Source: JAKVCB01 sp963578605 (lineage in GTDB: Bacteria > Planctomycetota > Planctomycetia > Pirellulales > Lacipirellulaceae). From it: 64,000 bases of DNA. The notes under the pieces are model-generated. The model was given only the letters and a program-made list of their open reading frames with translations, was not told the DNA's origin and did not search any database. Shown here in pieces: positions 18,517 to 26,946 of this stretch. Location: NCBI GenBank assembly GCA_963578605.1, contig CAUZEA010000019.1, positions 1-64,000 on the forward strand, in the 5' to 3' direction. The position numbers and the translations under genes were made by a program. The stretch's first letter is position 1, and the number at the start of each line of letters is the position of its first letter.

Positions 18517-19041
18517 TCAAAGGGGGCTGTTTCCGGTATTCACGTTTAAAAGTACCAGCGACAGAGTGTCGCGAAAGCGTGTATCAGGAATTTTGGCGGG
18601 AATTACAACAAGCGGCGCGGCGCCACTGCCAGGATAAACACGGTCACGGTCTTTGATTTCCGAACGTGGTAGCTTCGTCGGCCAGGGGTTCATGTGGAGC
18701 ACATGGACGGGCTTACCTCTGATCAACTCCAGCAACGGCTGATACCGCTCGGCTGCTTCATCAAGGTCAAGGTTGCTTGGATCAGGTTCCCCGGCGGGTT
18801 CAGTAGCCCCGGCAGGTAATGTGGCTTACATCTCCATAACGGCTTCGATATCGGGATCGAGTTTAGGAGGGCAAGAGTAGAACGAAATCCCAAAGAACAA
18901 CAACAACGACACAAGCAGTGACAATGCTCCCACTTGCAACCCATGCGGGAGCGTGATGCCACTGACCCGAATGATGAAGCCCAATCGCCAACCCCATCGA
19001 TAAGGCAGGCAACCAAATACCGGAAAACGATTCGATGACAT
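18517..19041 (-). pseudogene. Decayed membrane-anchored protein gene
   Basis: One reading frame of 175 codons is interrupted by a single TAA at 18826-18828. Upstream of it is a hydrophobic stretch (ALSLLVSLLLFFGISF) and then KLDPDIEAVMEM. Downstream the frame stays protein-like (LDLDEAAERYQPLLELIRG, VHVLHMNPWPTKLPRSEIKD, PLVVIPAKIPDTRFRD). A second frame (18863-19045) also encodes plausible membrane helices (GSIVTACVVVVVLWDFVLLL), so a frameshift near 18870-18900 is possible as well. The simplest reading is a pseudogene of a small planctomycete membrane protein of unknown function. Two separate small genes is the alternative. The rest of the gap 18328-19089 holds nothing else I recognise. Confidence 0.45.
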
Positions 19042-19061
19042 TCAAAGCGTTACCACACAGT

Positions 19062-19081
19062 ACCCCACCTCACCCCACCTT
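19062..19081. repeat. Tandem duplication, 10-bp unit x2
   Basis: ACCCCACCTC is followed directly by ACCCCACCTT, ending 8 bases beyond the stop codon of the aldo/keto reductase. One mismatch. Confidence 0.6.
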
Positions 19082-19089
19082 GAAGTCAC

Positions 19090-20079
19090 TCAGCCTCGTA
19101 CTGGATCGCCTTGTTTCCAGGGAAAAGGGCAGATTTTGTCGATTTGTTCAAAATGCTCATCGGGGATCGTGACCGCCAAACTGGCAACTGCATCATCGAT
19201 TTGTTCGGCACGCTTCGCGCCAACAACAAGCGACCTCACGGCTGGCTGCCGGAGGGCCCACGCCAATGCGTAATGGGTCAATGAACAATCGATTTGGGTG
19301 GCGAGTTTCTCGATCGCTTCGAGTTGATCGAACAAAGGTTCGCTCATCTCTGCCATCCAGCCTGGTTTTTCGGCGGCACGGGAATCCTCCGGAGGTGATT
19401 GGTTGCGACGGTATTTACCGGTCAGCAATCCTGCTTGCAGAGTTTGATAAGGCGTGACGGCAATATTGTGCTCGGCGCAAAAATCTAAATCGTGCTGAAA
19501 ATCCCGCTTCAAGAGGCTCAGCGGAATTTGCGAGGCAGCAACCGGGAGATACCCCCAGCGATCGGCAATCCAGAGCGACTTGCACAATTGGGCAGCCGAG
19601 TGATTCGACATGCCGACGCAGCGAATTTTGCCCTGGCGATGAGCCATATCGAGCGCTTTCAAGGTTGTTTCCAGGGGGGTCTCTTTGTCGGGCCAGTGGG
19701 GAATGTAAAGATCGATGAAGTCAGTCTGGAGGTACTTCAAACTCCGCTCAAGCTGACTCATGATATGGTTGATTGAGAGTCCCCGGTCCTGCGGTCCTGG
19801 TCCCACCGGCGCCCCCACCTTGGTGGCCAGCACAACCCGGTCACGGCGATCGCGAAGCGCTGCGCCGCAGATCTTTTCGGCAATGCCACCAGCACTGCCC
19901 AGCACCCGATCATAACCTTCGTACGTGTCAGCAGTATCGATAAAATTGATACCCGCATCGACGGCGTGATGCACCAGTCGCACGGCATCGGATTTACCCA
20001 CCGGGGAGCCAAATGTCATTGACCCCAAGCAGATAGGAGAAACAAGTAACCCACTTGATCCTAACGGCCGATACTGCAT
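19090..20079 (-). CDS. Aldo/keto reductase
   Basis: This 329-residue NAD(P)H-dependent oxidoreductase of the AKR superfamily reduces aldehydes or ketones on sugars or related compounds. It opens with MQYRPLGSSGLLVSPICLGS. The catalytic tetrad is visible: Asp and Tyr in FIDTADTYEGYDRVLG, Lys in VVLATKVG, and His in LYIPHWPD. The C-terminal AKR signature is in WALRQPAVRSLVVGAK. The start at 20079 was chosen because it begins with the conserved N-terminus and follows GCAGGTTTGTT; the frame is open 42 codons further but without similarity. It lies 16 bases after the class IV aminotransferase, so the two are probably co-transcribed. The substrate is unknown. Confidence 0.88.
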   Translation of the reverse strand: MQYRPLGSSGLLVSPICLGSMTFGSPVGKSDAVRLVHHAVDAGINFIDTADTYEGYDRVLGSAGGIAEKICGAALRDRRDRVVLATKVGAPVGPGPQDRGLSINHIMSQLERSLKYLQTDFIDLYIPHWPDKETPLETTLKALDMAHRQGKIRCVGMSNHSAAQLCKSLWIADRWGYLPVAASQIPLSLLKRDFQHDLDFCAEHNIAVTPYQTLQAGLLTGKYRRNQSPPEDSRAAEKPGWMAEMSEPLFDQLEAIEKLATQIDCSLTHYALAWALRQPAVRSLVVGAKRAEQIDDAVASLAVTIPDEHFEQIDKICPFPWKQGDPVRG

Positions 20080-20095
20080 AACAAACCTGCTTTCA

Positions 20096-21061
20096 TCAGT
20101 TGCTTTGGGAGGACTCGCATTCGCGCTTTTCCCAGTCATCCACGCGAGTTGCATATTCCTGGGCCTGGGTGACAAAATCGATGCCCACGAATTCCTTCCA
20201 GGCATTGATCAAGCGGTCGAAAATAGGGCCCGGCTTACCATCGCCAATTTGTTGGCCTTCGAATCTGCACGCGTGAACCATTGAAAACGTGGTCGCCGTG
20301 CAGAATATTTCATCTGCCTGGAGGGCCTCCAACCGCCCCATATTCGTCTCGCAAACCCTGATTCCGAGCTTATTTGCGAGCTCGATGGTCACTCGACGGC
20401 TGACACCGAGCAAAACATTTCGTGGCTCAGGTGTGTAGAGGGTTCCATCGCGAACAAGAAAGATGTTCCAACCAGGTCCCTCGGCGAGAAAACCATCGGG
20501 ATCGAGCAGGACTGGCCAGGCGTTCCCTAACCTTCCACCTTGCAAGTCGGCTAATCGATAATGCAACCGACTCCTCGTTTTGGCTTTCGGATCGAGCAGG
20601 TGCGCCGGCAATGCTTGTTGCGATGGCACGACGAGGTTGACACCTGTTTCGTAGTTCTTTGCAAAGCGGCCCGTATGGGTTATCAAGGGCCAACAGTTAA
20701 TGGAAACCGTAGGACCGATATCTTCGGAAAACGCCACTCGATACGATGGAAGTGGCCCGGACGAGATATCGTGCATGATTTGCCAATCGACATCGTCGGC
20801 TTCGGTCGGAATGTTCCGGCCAAGGGTTTCGTGGGTGACTTTCTCCATCTCATCCATGCTCAAGCCACAGTCGATTTCCATCAATTTCAGCGATCCGTAG
20901 AGACGGTGAACATGGTCGTGCAGACGAAAAGGTTGATGACGATACGTGCGCGTCATTTCAAACGCCATGTCTCCGAACATCAGAGCAGAATCAAAGATTG
21001 AAACCCGCGCTTGCGATTCAGGGACAAATTGACCGTTGAAATATACAATGCGATTCGCCAT
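20096..21061 (-). CDS. Class IV PLP-dependent aminotransferase (branched-chain/D-amino-acid type)
   Basis: This 321-residue fold-type IV aminotransferase begins MANRIVYFNGQFVPESQARV, the usual opening of BCAT/DAAT/ADC-lyase proteins. The putative PLP lysine is in PKAKTRSRLHYRLAD, and the C-terminal part LQADEIFCTATTFSMVHACR matches the family's phosphate-binding region. The start at 21061 is preferred over the open upstream codons on this basis. It is followed after 16 bases by the aldo/keto reductase. It could act on branched-chain 2-oxo acids, D-amino acids or aminodeoxychorismate. A divergent 374-base gap separates it from KDPG aldolase. Confidence 0.87.
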   Translation of the reverse strand: MANRIVYFNGQFVPESQARVSIFDSALMFGDMAFEMTRTYRHQPFRLHDHVHRLYGSLKLMEIDCGLSMDEMEKVTHETLGRNIPTEADDVDWQIMHDISSGPLPSYRVAFSEDIGPTVSINCWPLITHTGRFAKNYETGVNLVVPSQQALPAHLLDPKAKTRSRLHYRLADLQGGRLGNAWPVLLDPDGFLAEGPGWNIFLVRDGTLYTPEPRNVLLGVSRRVTIELANKLGIRVCETNMGRLEALQADEIFCTATTFSMVHACRFEGQQIGDGKPGPIFDRLINAWKEFVGIDFVTQAQEYATRVDDWEKRECESSQSN

Positions 21062-21435
21062 CGTTACTGCTCGCTGGTAATTGGAAAAATCGTTGCTACG
21101 ACAGTATGGTAACGTGTAAATTAACGGGACTAAAGCCCCCACTACTAATTTGTTTTGTGGAGGTCTGCGAGAAAAAATCTGGGGAAATGGCGGCTCAAGC
21201 GAGGTAGAAATATGGCTTGAGCCAGCTGAGGTCTCCTTTCTTCATATCCCCCGATTCGCCTTCGAAGAACTCTGCCATAGGATCTTCCCAGCGAGCGTTG
21301 GCCTGGGGGTTTGCGTGAAATCCACAAGACCAACAGGGGCCTACACTGCTGCCCCGGTTCCATCCCATGGCATATCTTCATAAGCTTATAGGATAACGTC
21401 ATCCAGCTTCACCCTACGCCCCCCCAACCACTAGT
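21062..21435. other. Divergent intergenic region
   Basis: This gap lies between the aminotransferase (minus) and KDPG aldolase (plus) start codons. It must hold promoters for both. No convincing gene, hairpin or clear -35/-10 pair was recognised. Confidence 0.6.
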
Positions 21436-22095
21436 TTGCAAGAATCCGCCTTTGACAAAAACACCGTGACAGCCACCCCTTCCGAAATAATTGCGCAACA
21501 TCGACTGGTTCCAGTGATTGCTCTCGAACAGGGCGACCTGGCAGTACCACTGGCCAAGGCATTGATTGCCGGCGGATTGCCGATTGCCGAAATCACCTTT
21601 CGCACGGCAGTAGCCGAGCAGGCCATTCGCTCGATGGTCGCGCAGGGGGGGCTCTGTGTTGGGGCTGGAACTGTGCTCTCGATCGATCAAGTCGACCAGG
21701 CCCGAGAGGCTGGTGCCAAATTCATTGTTTCCCCAGGATTTAACCCGGCGGTGGTCCGCCATTGCCTCGATCTGGGCCTTACGGTCTTCCCGGGAACGAG
21801 CACCCCGTCGGACCTCGATATGGCGCTCGACCATGGCCTGACGGCGGTCAAGTTTTTCCCGGCCGAAGCGATGGGGGGGGTGGCGATGCTCAAGGCGATT
21901 GCTGCACCGTATCGGATGATGCGATTCATTCCGACCGGAGGCATTGGGCCTGGAAATCTCAACAATTACCTTTCGTTACCCTCGGTGATCGCATGTGGCG
22001 GGAGTTGGATGGTCAAACCACAACTGTTGGTAAATGGAAACTTTACCGCAGTGGAACAGCTGACGCGGGAAGCTGTCGCCATGGCCCAGGTGTGA
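21436..22095 (+). CDS. eda: KDPG/KHG aldolase (2-dehydro-3-deoxy-6-phosphogluconate aldolase)
   Basis: This 219-residue class I aldolase splits 2-keto-3-deoxy-6-phosphogluconate into pyruvate and glyceraldehyde-3-phosphate, the last step of the Entner-Doudoroff pathway. Visible family marks are IAEITFRT with the active-site Glu, CVGAGTV, IVSPGFNPAVV, FPGTSTPSD, the Schiff-base Lys139 in AVKFFPAEAMGG, and IPTGGIGPGNLNNYL. Length is standard. The frame begins at TTG 21436; a GTG at 21466 is an alternative start. It lies 50 bases upstream of the sugar kinase that would make its substrate, so the two form a KDG-to-pyruvate module. Confidence 0.93.
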   Translation: MQESAFDKNTVTATPSEIIAQHRLVPVIALEQGDLAVPLAKALIAGGLPIAEITFRTAVAEQAIRSMVAQGGLCVGAGTVLSIDQVDQAREAGAKFIVSPGFNPAVVRHCLDLGLTVFPGTSTPSDLDMALDHGLTAVKFFPAEAMGGVAMLKAIAAPYRMMRFIPTGGIGPGNLNNYLSLPSVIACGGSWMVKPQLLVNGNFTAVEQLTREAVAMAQV

Positions 22096-22145
22096 ATAGC
22101 ATCTATTGGGGCCGTGATCCCGCTGGAGAAAATACAATTTATGCC

Positions 22146-23276
22146 ATGCAAAGAGACAGTACCGGATCCAAAAAAATGTCCAAACTCAAAATTCGCCCTG
22201 CTGAATCGTGCCAGTTCGATCTTGTTTCGCTGGGAGAGGTCATGTTGCGGCTTGACCCGGGTGAAGGCCGCGTACGCACCACGCGCAGCCTGCGCGTATG
22301 GGAAGGTGGTGGCGAGTACAATGTGGCGCGGGGATTGCGACGTTGCTTCGGCATGTGCACCGCCCTGGTTAGTGCCTTTGTCGATAACGAAGTTGGCCGG
22401 CTGATGGAAGACCTGATACTCCAGGGTGGAGTCGATTTGTCGCACGTGCGCTGGGTTCCCTATGACGGTATAGGACGAACGGTTCGCAACGGCTTGAACT
22501 TTACCGAGCGCGGATTTGGCGTTCGAGGCGCCGTTGGTTGCAGTGACCGCGGTAATAGTGCTGCCTCTCAGATGCAGTCAGGCCAGATCGATTGGGATCA
22601 TCTGTTTGGTGAGATTGGTGTCCGCTGGCTACACACGGGTGGTATTTTTTCGGGACTCTCGGACTCAACTCCCAACGTAGTTGAAGAGGCCCTGAGCAAA
22701 GCGAAAGAACATGGAGTAGTCACCTCGTATGATCTGAATTACCGCCCCTCACTGTGGGAGGCAATTGGTGGGCAAGAACGAGCCCGGCAAGTGAACCGCC
22801 GGCTGGCGCAACACGTCGATGTCATGATCGGCAACGAAGAAGATTTCACCACCTGCCTGGGGCTGAAAGTCGAAGGAGTTGACGAGAATCTTGAATTGCT
22901 GCCGATCGAAGGCTATCGGCGGATGATCGAACGAGCGGTCGCAGAGTATCCCAACTTCCGCGCAACGGCGACTACACTCCGGGGCGTGAAAAGTGCAACC
23001 GTGAATGACTGGTCTGCCCTGTGCTGGTACGATGGCCAGTTCTATCAGGCGACTCAGCGTACGAACCTGGAAATTCTTGACCGTGTCGGGGGTGGCGACA
23101 GCTTTGCTTCTGGATTTATCTACGGGATGCTCACCAGTGGCGATCCAGAACAAGCCGTCAACTATGGGGCAGCTCACGGTGCTCTCGCGATGACAACTGC
23201 CGGCGATACCTCCATGGCATCGCTGGCGGAAGTGGAAAAGCTGATGGCAGGCGGCGGTGCCAGGGCAGCACGTTGA
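22146..23276 (+). CDS. kdgK: PfkB-family sugar kinase, probable 2-keto-3-deoxygluconate kinase
   Basis: This ribokinase/PfkB-family kinase has about 376 residues. Substrate-binding opening DLVSLGEVMLRLDPGEGR and the sugar-lid segment GGGEYNVARGLRR come first. The catalytic Asp is in the C-terminal signature DRVGGGDSFASGFIYG. Its pairing with KDPG aldolase identifies KDG as the likely substrate: phosphorylation at C6 gives KDPG. The start at 22146 follows GGAGAAAA at a long spacing; ATG 22176 (MSKLKIRP) is an equally good start. The frame is open much further upstream inside eda, but that part is a shadow. AOR follows on the same strand after 340 bases. Confidence 0.87.
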   Translation: MQRDSTGSKKMSKLKIRPAESCQFDLVSLGEVMLRLDPGEGRVRTTRSLRVWEGGGEYNVARGLRRCFGMCTALVSAFVDNEVGRLMEDLILQGGVDLSHVRWVPYDGIGRTVRNGLNFTERGFGVRGAVGCSDRGNSAASQMQSGQIDWDHLFGEIGVRWLHTGGIFSGLSDSTPNVVEEALSKAKEHGVVTSYDLNYRPSLWEAIGGQERARQVNRRLAQHVDVMIGNEEDFTTCLGLKVEGVDENLELLPIEGYRRMIERAVAEYPNFRATATTLRGVKSATVNDWSALCWYDGQFYQATQRTNLEILDRVGGGDSFASGFIYGMLTSGDPEQAVNYGAAHGALAMTTAGDTSMASLAEVEKLMAGGGARAAR

Positions 23277-23616
23277 TCCTCCGGCGTAGGGAAATCAAAT
23301 GCCACGGTGCAGGGCCACGGTAGGTCAAGCTGCGGCTTGTCGGACCTTCTACAAGATTCAGGAGGTGGAATCGGCAGCAATTGGCCTGTACCACAAGTTT
23401 TACCAGAACAAGGATCCCGTTCGATTGACCTCGTTTCCCAAACTCCTGATACTGGAACTCTGTTACCTGTAACCTTTCGCATTGCCGGTGTTACCAACGC
23501 CAGCAAGAATGGCAGTTCTTGCGATTGCACCGGCGGAAGAACTGCCAGACATATCATCCGAACTGGAAAACACAAACCGTGCCCCCCAGAGGGTAATCAA
23601 GCATAAGGGCCTGATC
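23277..23616. other. Intergenic region before the AOR gene
   Basis: This is a 340-base gap between the kinase and AOR. Overlapping frames on both strands are open here but none looks like a protein. It may hold an AOR promoter. AAGGG about 10 bases before ATG 23617 is a fair ribosome site. Confidence 0.55.
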
Positions 23617-25464
23617 ATGATTTCCCCACAACATCCCCTCTCCCCAGCGGACTTGACCTGGCGTTGTTACTCTTGCGATTTGAGTCAACTCTCTTTTTCC
23701 CACCAGGACGTACCGTGCGCCAACATTGACGATGTGCTAGGCGGAATCGGTCGTGGATTCAGGATCCTGGAAGATCACCCGATCGATGACGCTTATGATC
23801 CCAATGCGGCTCTGCTCATGAATCTTGGTGTGCTCAGCGGCACAATGTTCATGACCGGGCTCCGCACGTATTTCCACGCCTACTCACCGTTGAAGCGTTC
23901 GAAGGCAGGGCTCCCGTCAGCGATGTGGACCGCTGGCAGTGGAAAGTTCGGCACGAAACTTCGATTTCTCGGCGTGGAGGAAGTCCTCTTTACGGGTCGG
24001 GCTCCCCACCCGGTTGCATTACACATCACGCGGACCGGCGATGAGCCGGCAACGTTCAACTTTATCGACGCGCGCGATCTGGTCGGCAAACGTGTGAACG
24101 ACAAAATTCAAACGCTTTATCAACGATTTCCAGAGGCACACTTTGCCGTTCTTGGACCCGCGGGTGAGAATTATGAAAAAGTTCGCTTTGCTTCCATTGC
24201 TTTATCGACAGAAAACCAACTCAAGAGTGGTGATCCCAAACCCCGTTTTTGCGGCCGTGGAGGCATCGGTGGTGTAATGGGTTCGAAGAATTTGCTGGCG
24301 ATTATTGCAGATATCAAAGACCGAAAGGCAGCTTCTGGAGAGAGCTTCAAAAAGCTGAATATGGAAGTGGCCCGCGGCGATGGAAGCCGCCGCTTTCGCG
24401 ACAAAGACACTAACAATCTGGGAGGCACCTGGGCAAACTACGTGTCCTTCAACAGCAAGCACGCAATGCCCGAAATGAATTTCACGCCGACGGGAACTGA
24501 CGTTTCGGTTCCGCTCTATCGAGAAAATGTTCAGAAAACGGGTGATTTTGTCATCAAAGACGAATCGTGTTTTCGCTGCGGCATCAAGTGTCACAAAAAT
24601 GTATACGATGTGAACGAGGATGGGAAAGCAGGACAATTTCGTGCCAAGCTTGATTTCGAACCACTGAATCTGCTGGCCTCAAATCTTGGTTTGTTCGATG
24701 CTGATCGTGCCTGCACGCTTGTTGAACTCGTCGATGAAATGGGGATGGATTCGATTTCGTGCGGTGTGACTCTCGGCTACGCGATGGAATACAACCGCCG
24801 CCATCAAAATGACGAGAAACAACTTGCCGGGGGACTGTCTTATGGCGACTTTGAAGCCACACGTGACGCGATCCTCGCCATGGGGACAGGCCAACTTGGG
24901 GAACTCAGCCAGGGGACACTGCGCCTCTCAGAGCAAACAGGTGAAACCGACTACGCCATGCAAGGGAAAGGCCTTGAGTACCCCGCCTATTTGCCGCAAA
25001 CAAACCCGGGATATCCCTGGGCACTGGCAGGGGGCCACATGTCGATGCGCACATTCTTTATTCTGCTGAATGAACAGGAAACAGACCTCGATTATTGGGT
25101 CGATGCGATCACCAGCCCGAAGAAAGGATTGAGTATTATTCGTGATGATCTGCTGGGGACCTGTAAGTTCTCCACGATGTCGAGTGCCGATATGGCTTCG
25201 GCAATTACAGAGATCACGGGTGTCGAAATTACCGAGGCGACGCTGGAACAAGCAGTCATGCGGGCTTTCTTGCGCGGTTACCGCTTGGAAAAACGCCAGG
25301 GGTTCACCCAAGACGATTACGTGTTGCCCGCCCAATCTCACGAAGAACATCCACAAATCGACCTGCCCTATTTCAATACCCAGGAATTCTTTTCGCAGCT
25401 ACAGGAACGTGTTACGGAACGATTTGATTCACTCCTGCAAGAGCACGGGCTGACCGTGTCGTAG
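23617..25464 (+). CDS. Tungsten-type aldehyde:ferredoxin oxidoreductase (AOR family)
   Basis: This 615-residue cytoplasmic enzyme of the AOR family oxidises aldehydes to acids with electrons passed to ferredoxin, using a tungsten bis-pterin cofactor and a [4Fe-4S] cluster. The cluster cysteines are C318, C321 and C325 (CFRCGIKC, the CxxCxxxC motif) and C516 in LLGTCKF. Family segments include FCGRGGIGGVMGSKNL, LDFEPLNLLASNLGLFD, MGMDSISCGVTLGYAMEYNR and PWALAGGHMSMRTF. Length is normal. ATG 23617 is chosen by the ribosome site; about 45 more open codons upstream lack similarity. It follows KDPG aldolase and KDG kinase on the same strand and faces a MoaD-like carrier with 10 bases between stops. 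The substrate cannot be read from sequence; glyceraldehyde(-3-phosphate) or lactaldehyde fits the neighbours. Confidence 0.92.
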   Translation: MISPQHPLSPADLTWRCYSCDLSQLSFSHQDVPCANIDDVLGGIGRGFRILEDHPIDDAYDPNAALLMNLGVLSGTMFMTGLRTYFHAYSPLKRSKAGLPSAMWTAGSGKFGTKLRFLGVEEVLFTGRAPHPVALHITRTGDEPATFNFIDARDLVGKRVNDKIQTLYQRFPEAHFAVLGPAGENYEKVRFASIALSTENQLKSGDPKPRFCGRGGIGGVMGSKNLLAIIADIKDRKAASGESFKKLNMEVARGDGSRRFRDKDTNNLGGTWANYVSFNSKHAMPEMNFTPTGTDVSVPLYRENVQKTGDFVIKDESCFRCGIKCHKNVYDVNEDGKAGQFRAKLDFEPLNLLASNLGLFDADRACTLVELVDEMGMDSISCGVTLGYAMEYNRRHQNDEKQLAGGLSYGDFEATRDAILAMGTGQLGELSQGTLRLSEQTGETDYAMQGKGLEYPAYLPQTNPGYPWALAGGHMSMRTFFILLNEQETDLDYWVDAITSPKKGLSIIRDDLLGTCKFSTMSSADMASAITEITGVEITEATLEQAVMRAFLRGYRLEKRQGFTQDDYVLPAQSHEEHPQIDLPYFNTQEFFSQLQERVTERFDSLLQEHGLTVS

Positions 25465-25474
25465 CAGCAATCGT

Positions 25475-25741
25475 TCAACCACCCGAGGCTATCAGGTAGA
25501 TCTCGATGGTGTCGTCGGCACCGACTGATGATTCGAGCGCTGTCGGACCGCTAAGCGGTTGCCCATCGTGCAAAATTAGAAAGTGCGCGTGGAGTTGGCC
25601 GTCACTGTCGAGTAGCCGCTCGCGCAACGCGGGATACTTATGGCAAACGTAGTTCACCGCTTCGCAAACCGTTTTACCTTGGAAAGGTACTTCGGCTTGC
25701 CCATCACAAAACCTCTGCAGATCTTCTGGAATTCTGAGCAT
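25475..25741 (-). CDS. Second MoaD/ThiS-type sulfur-carrier protein
   Basis: This 88-residue beta-grasp protein ends in IYLIASGG with the Gly-Gly tail needed for thiocarboxylation. It opens MLRIPEDLQRFCDGQ and contains VCEAVNYVCHKYPALRERLL, a form often seen beside AOR genes, distinct from the classic MoaD at 17346-17621. Its stop lies 10 bases from the AOR stop, convergent. A role in sulfuration of the tungsten-pterin is inferred from position and family; thiamine or siderophore sulfur transfer is an alternative. Confidence 0.87.
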   Translation of the reverse strand: MLRIPEDLQRFCDGQAEVPFQGKTVCEAVNYVCHKYPALRERLLDSDGQLHAHFLILHDGQPLSGPTALESSVGADDTIEIYLIASGG

Positions 25742-26116
25742 TGAGTTGCGATCGTTGATTTGCCCTTACGATCCTGCAAGGACAACCAGGCCCGTCGTGA
25801 CCGCATCCGGTCGGGCGAACTGTTGCCCAAGTGGCCGGATGGTGTGTCACTTGATGTACTAAGATCTTTGCGATTGCTGTGGCAAGACACCAGTCTACTG
25901 ATGATAGCCACGCATGGCAATTTCATCAGAATACGATCAAGGATGACCAAGCTGGCTTTCCTGCCATCTGCCAACCGGCACATCGGTATGAGATTCGCCT
26001 GCTCCGCAGGTAGTCGACTAAGTCGTTTGATGCTAACCTGTTCGAATTAACCACCGGGTTGATCAAGCAATTGCTGATAACCGTGCGACCATTCACCAGG
26101 TATTTCGAGATTTAAA
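25742..26116. other. Intergenic region between the second MoaD-like gene and HpcH aldolase
   Basis: These 375 bases lie between divergent genes. Two overlapping open frames (25760-26050 plus, 25654-25983 minus) have no protein-like features. Promoters for both flanking genes are expected but none could be assigned. Confidence 0.55.
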
Positions 26117-26926
26117 ATGAAGACTGCTGCCATCCGACGACTACGCGAACAACTAGCTGCCGGGGAATCGATCTACGGCATCTGGTCAACGTTTGAATCT
26201 GCCAACGTGACTGAAATCGCCGTCGCGCTGGGGCTTGATTATGTGGTGATCGACGCCGAGCACGGACATCTCGACTGGCATGACATTCTGGAACATGTTC
26301 GCGCAACTGTTCGTAGCCATACGGTCGCCTTGGTCAGAATCAGCGACCTCAATGTTGGTACGGTCAAACGGGTACTCGACATCGGTGCCGACGGGATTGT
26401 GGTTCCCTGGGTCGAAACGGTCGAACAGCTTCAGCAAGCTGTAGCTTTCGCGCGGTATCCCCTCGAGGGAGTGCGCGGGTTTGGAGGCGAACGTGCGACT
26501 GGCTGGGGAACTTGCCCGAAACAGACCGCGGACGAGTCGAATGATCACGTCCTGGTAGTGCCGCTGATTGAATCGGTGCGCGGAGTCGAGAATATTGAAC
26601 AACTTTGTCAGGTCGACGGTGTGGAATTGTTCTACCAGGGACCTGCCGATTTATCTTCCAGTGCCGGCTTCAAAGGCCACTGGGAAGGACCAGGGATTGC
26701 TGAACAAGTGATTGCGGTCAAAGATGCCGTGCGGGCAGCAGGCAAACATTGCGGGATAATTGGGACCAATCCGGAAAACCTGTTGCAAAGACACGAGCAA
26801 GGATTTCGAATGTTGGGGCTGGGAATGGACGGCAGTTTATTGGTGGGTGCTATCAAATCCCGACTGGAACTGTTTGGACATGATCGTGTTATCACAACAT
26901 CGCTCGATCCGGCTGAAAACACTTGA
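26117..26926 (+). CDS. HpcH/HpaI-family class II aldolase (2-dehydro-3-deoxy sugar-acid aldolase)
   Basis: This 269-residue TIM-barrel aldolase of the HpcH/HpaI/GarL/RhmA family splits 2-keto-3-deoxy acids into pyruvate and an aldehyde (tartronate semialdehyde, lactaldehyde or succinate semialdehyde). Family marks are VVIDAEHGHLDW with the catalytic His, GADGIVVPWVETVEQLQQAV, the metal-binding Glu in PLIESVRGVENIEQL, and the Asp in FYQGPADLSSS. The start codon has no strong ribosome site but gives a normal N-terminus. It is followed after 20 bases by a D-2-hydroxyacid dehydrogenase, so the two are probably one operon. With the AOR nearby, its aldehyde product could be the AOR substrate. Confidence 0.88.
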   Translation: MKTAAIRRLREQLAAGESIYGIWSTFESANVTEIAVALGLDYVVIDAEHGHLDWHDILEHVRATVRSHTVALVRISDLNVGTVKRVLDIGADGIVVPWVETVEQLQQAVAFARYPLEGVRGFGGERATGWGTCPKQTADESNDHVLVVPLIESVRGVENIEQLCQVDGVELFYQGPADLSSSAGFKGHWEGPGIAEQVIAVKDAVRAAGKHCGIIGTNPENLLQRHEQGFRMLGLGMDGSLLVGAIKSRLELFGHDRVITTSLDPAENT

Positions 26927-26946
26927 ATTCATTGTGAGGAACAACG

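Noticed and set aside
21762..22145. In-frame upstream extension of the sugar kinase through the aldolase gene
   Set aside because: It reads the aldolase DNA out of frame, has no kinase similarity, and the PfkB N-terminus starts after 22176.
23482..23616. Upstream extension of the AOR reading frame
   Set aside because: The 45 extra residues have no AOR similarity and the ribosome site fits ATG 23617.
25654..26050. Overlapping frames on both strands in the gap after the second MoaD-like gene
   Set aside because: Neither shows protein-like composition or known motifs.
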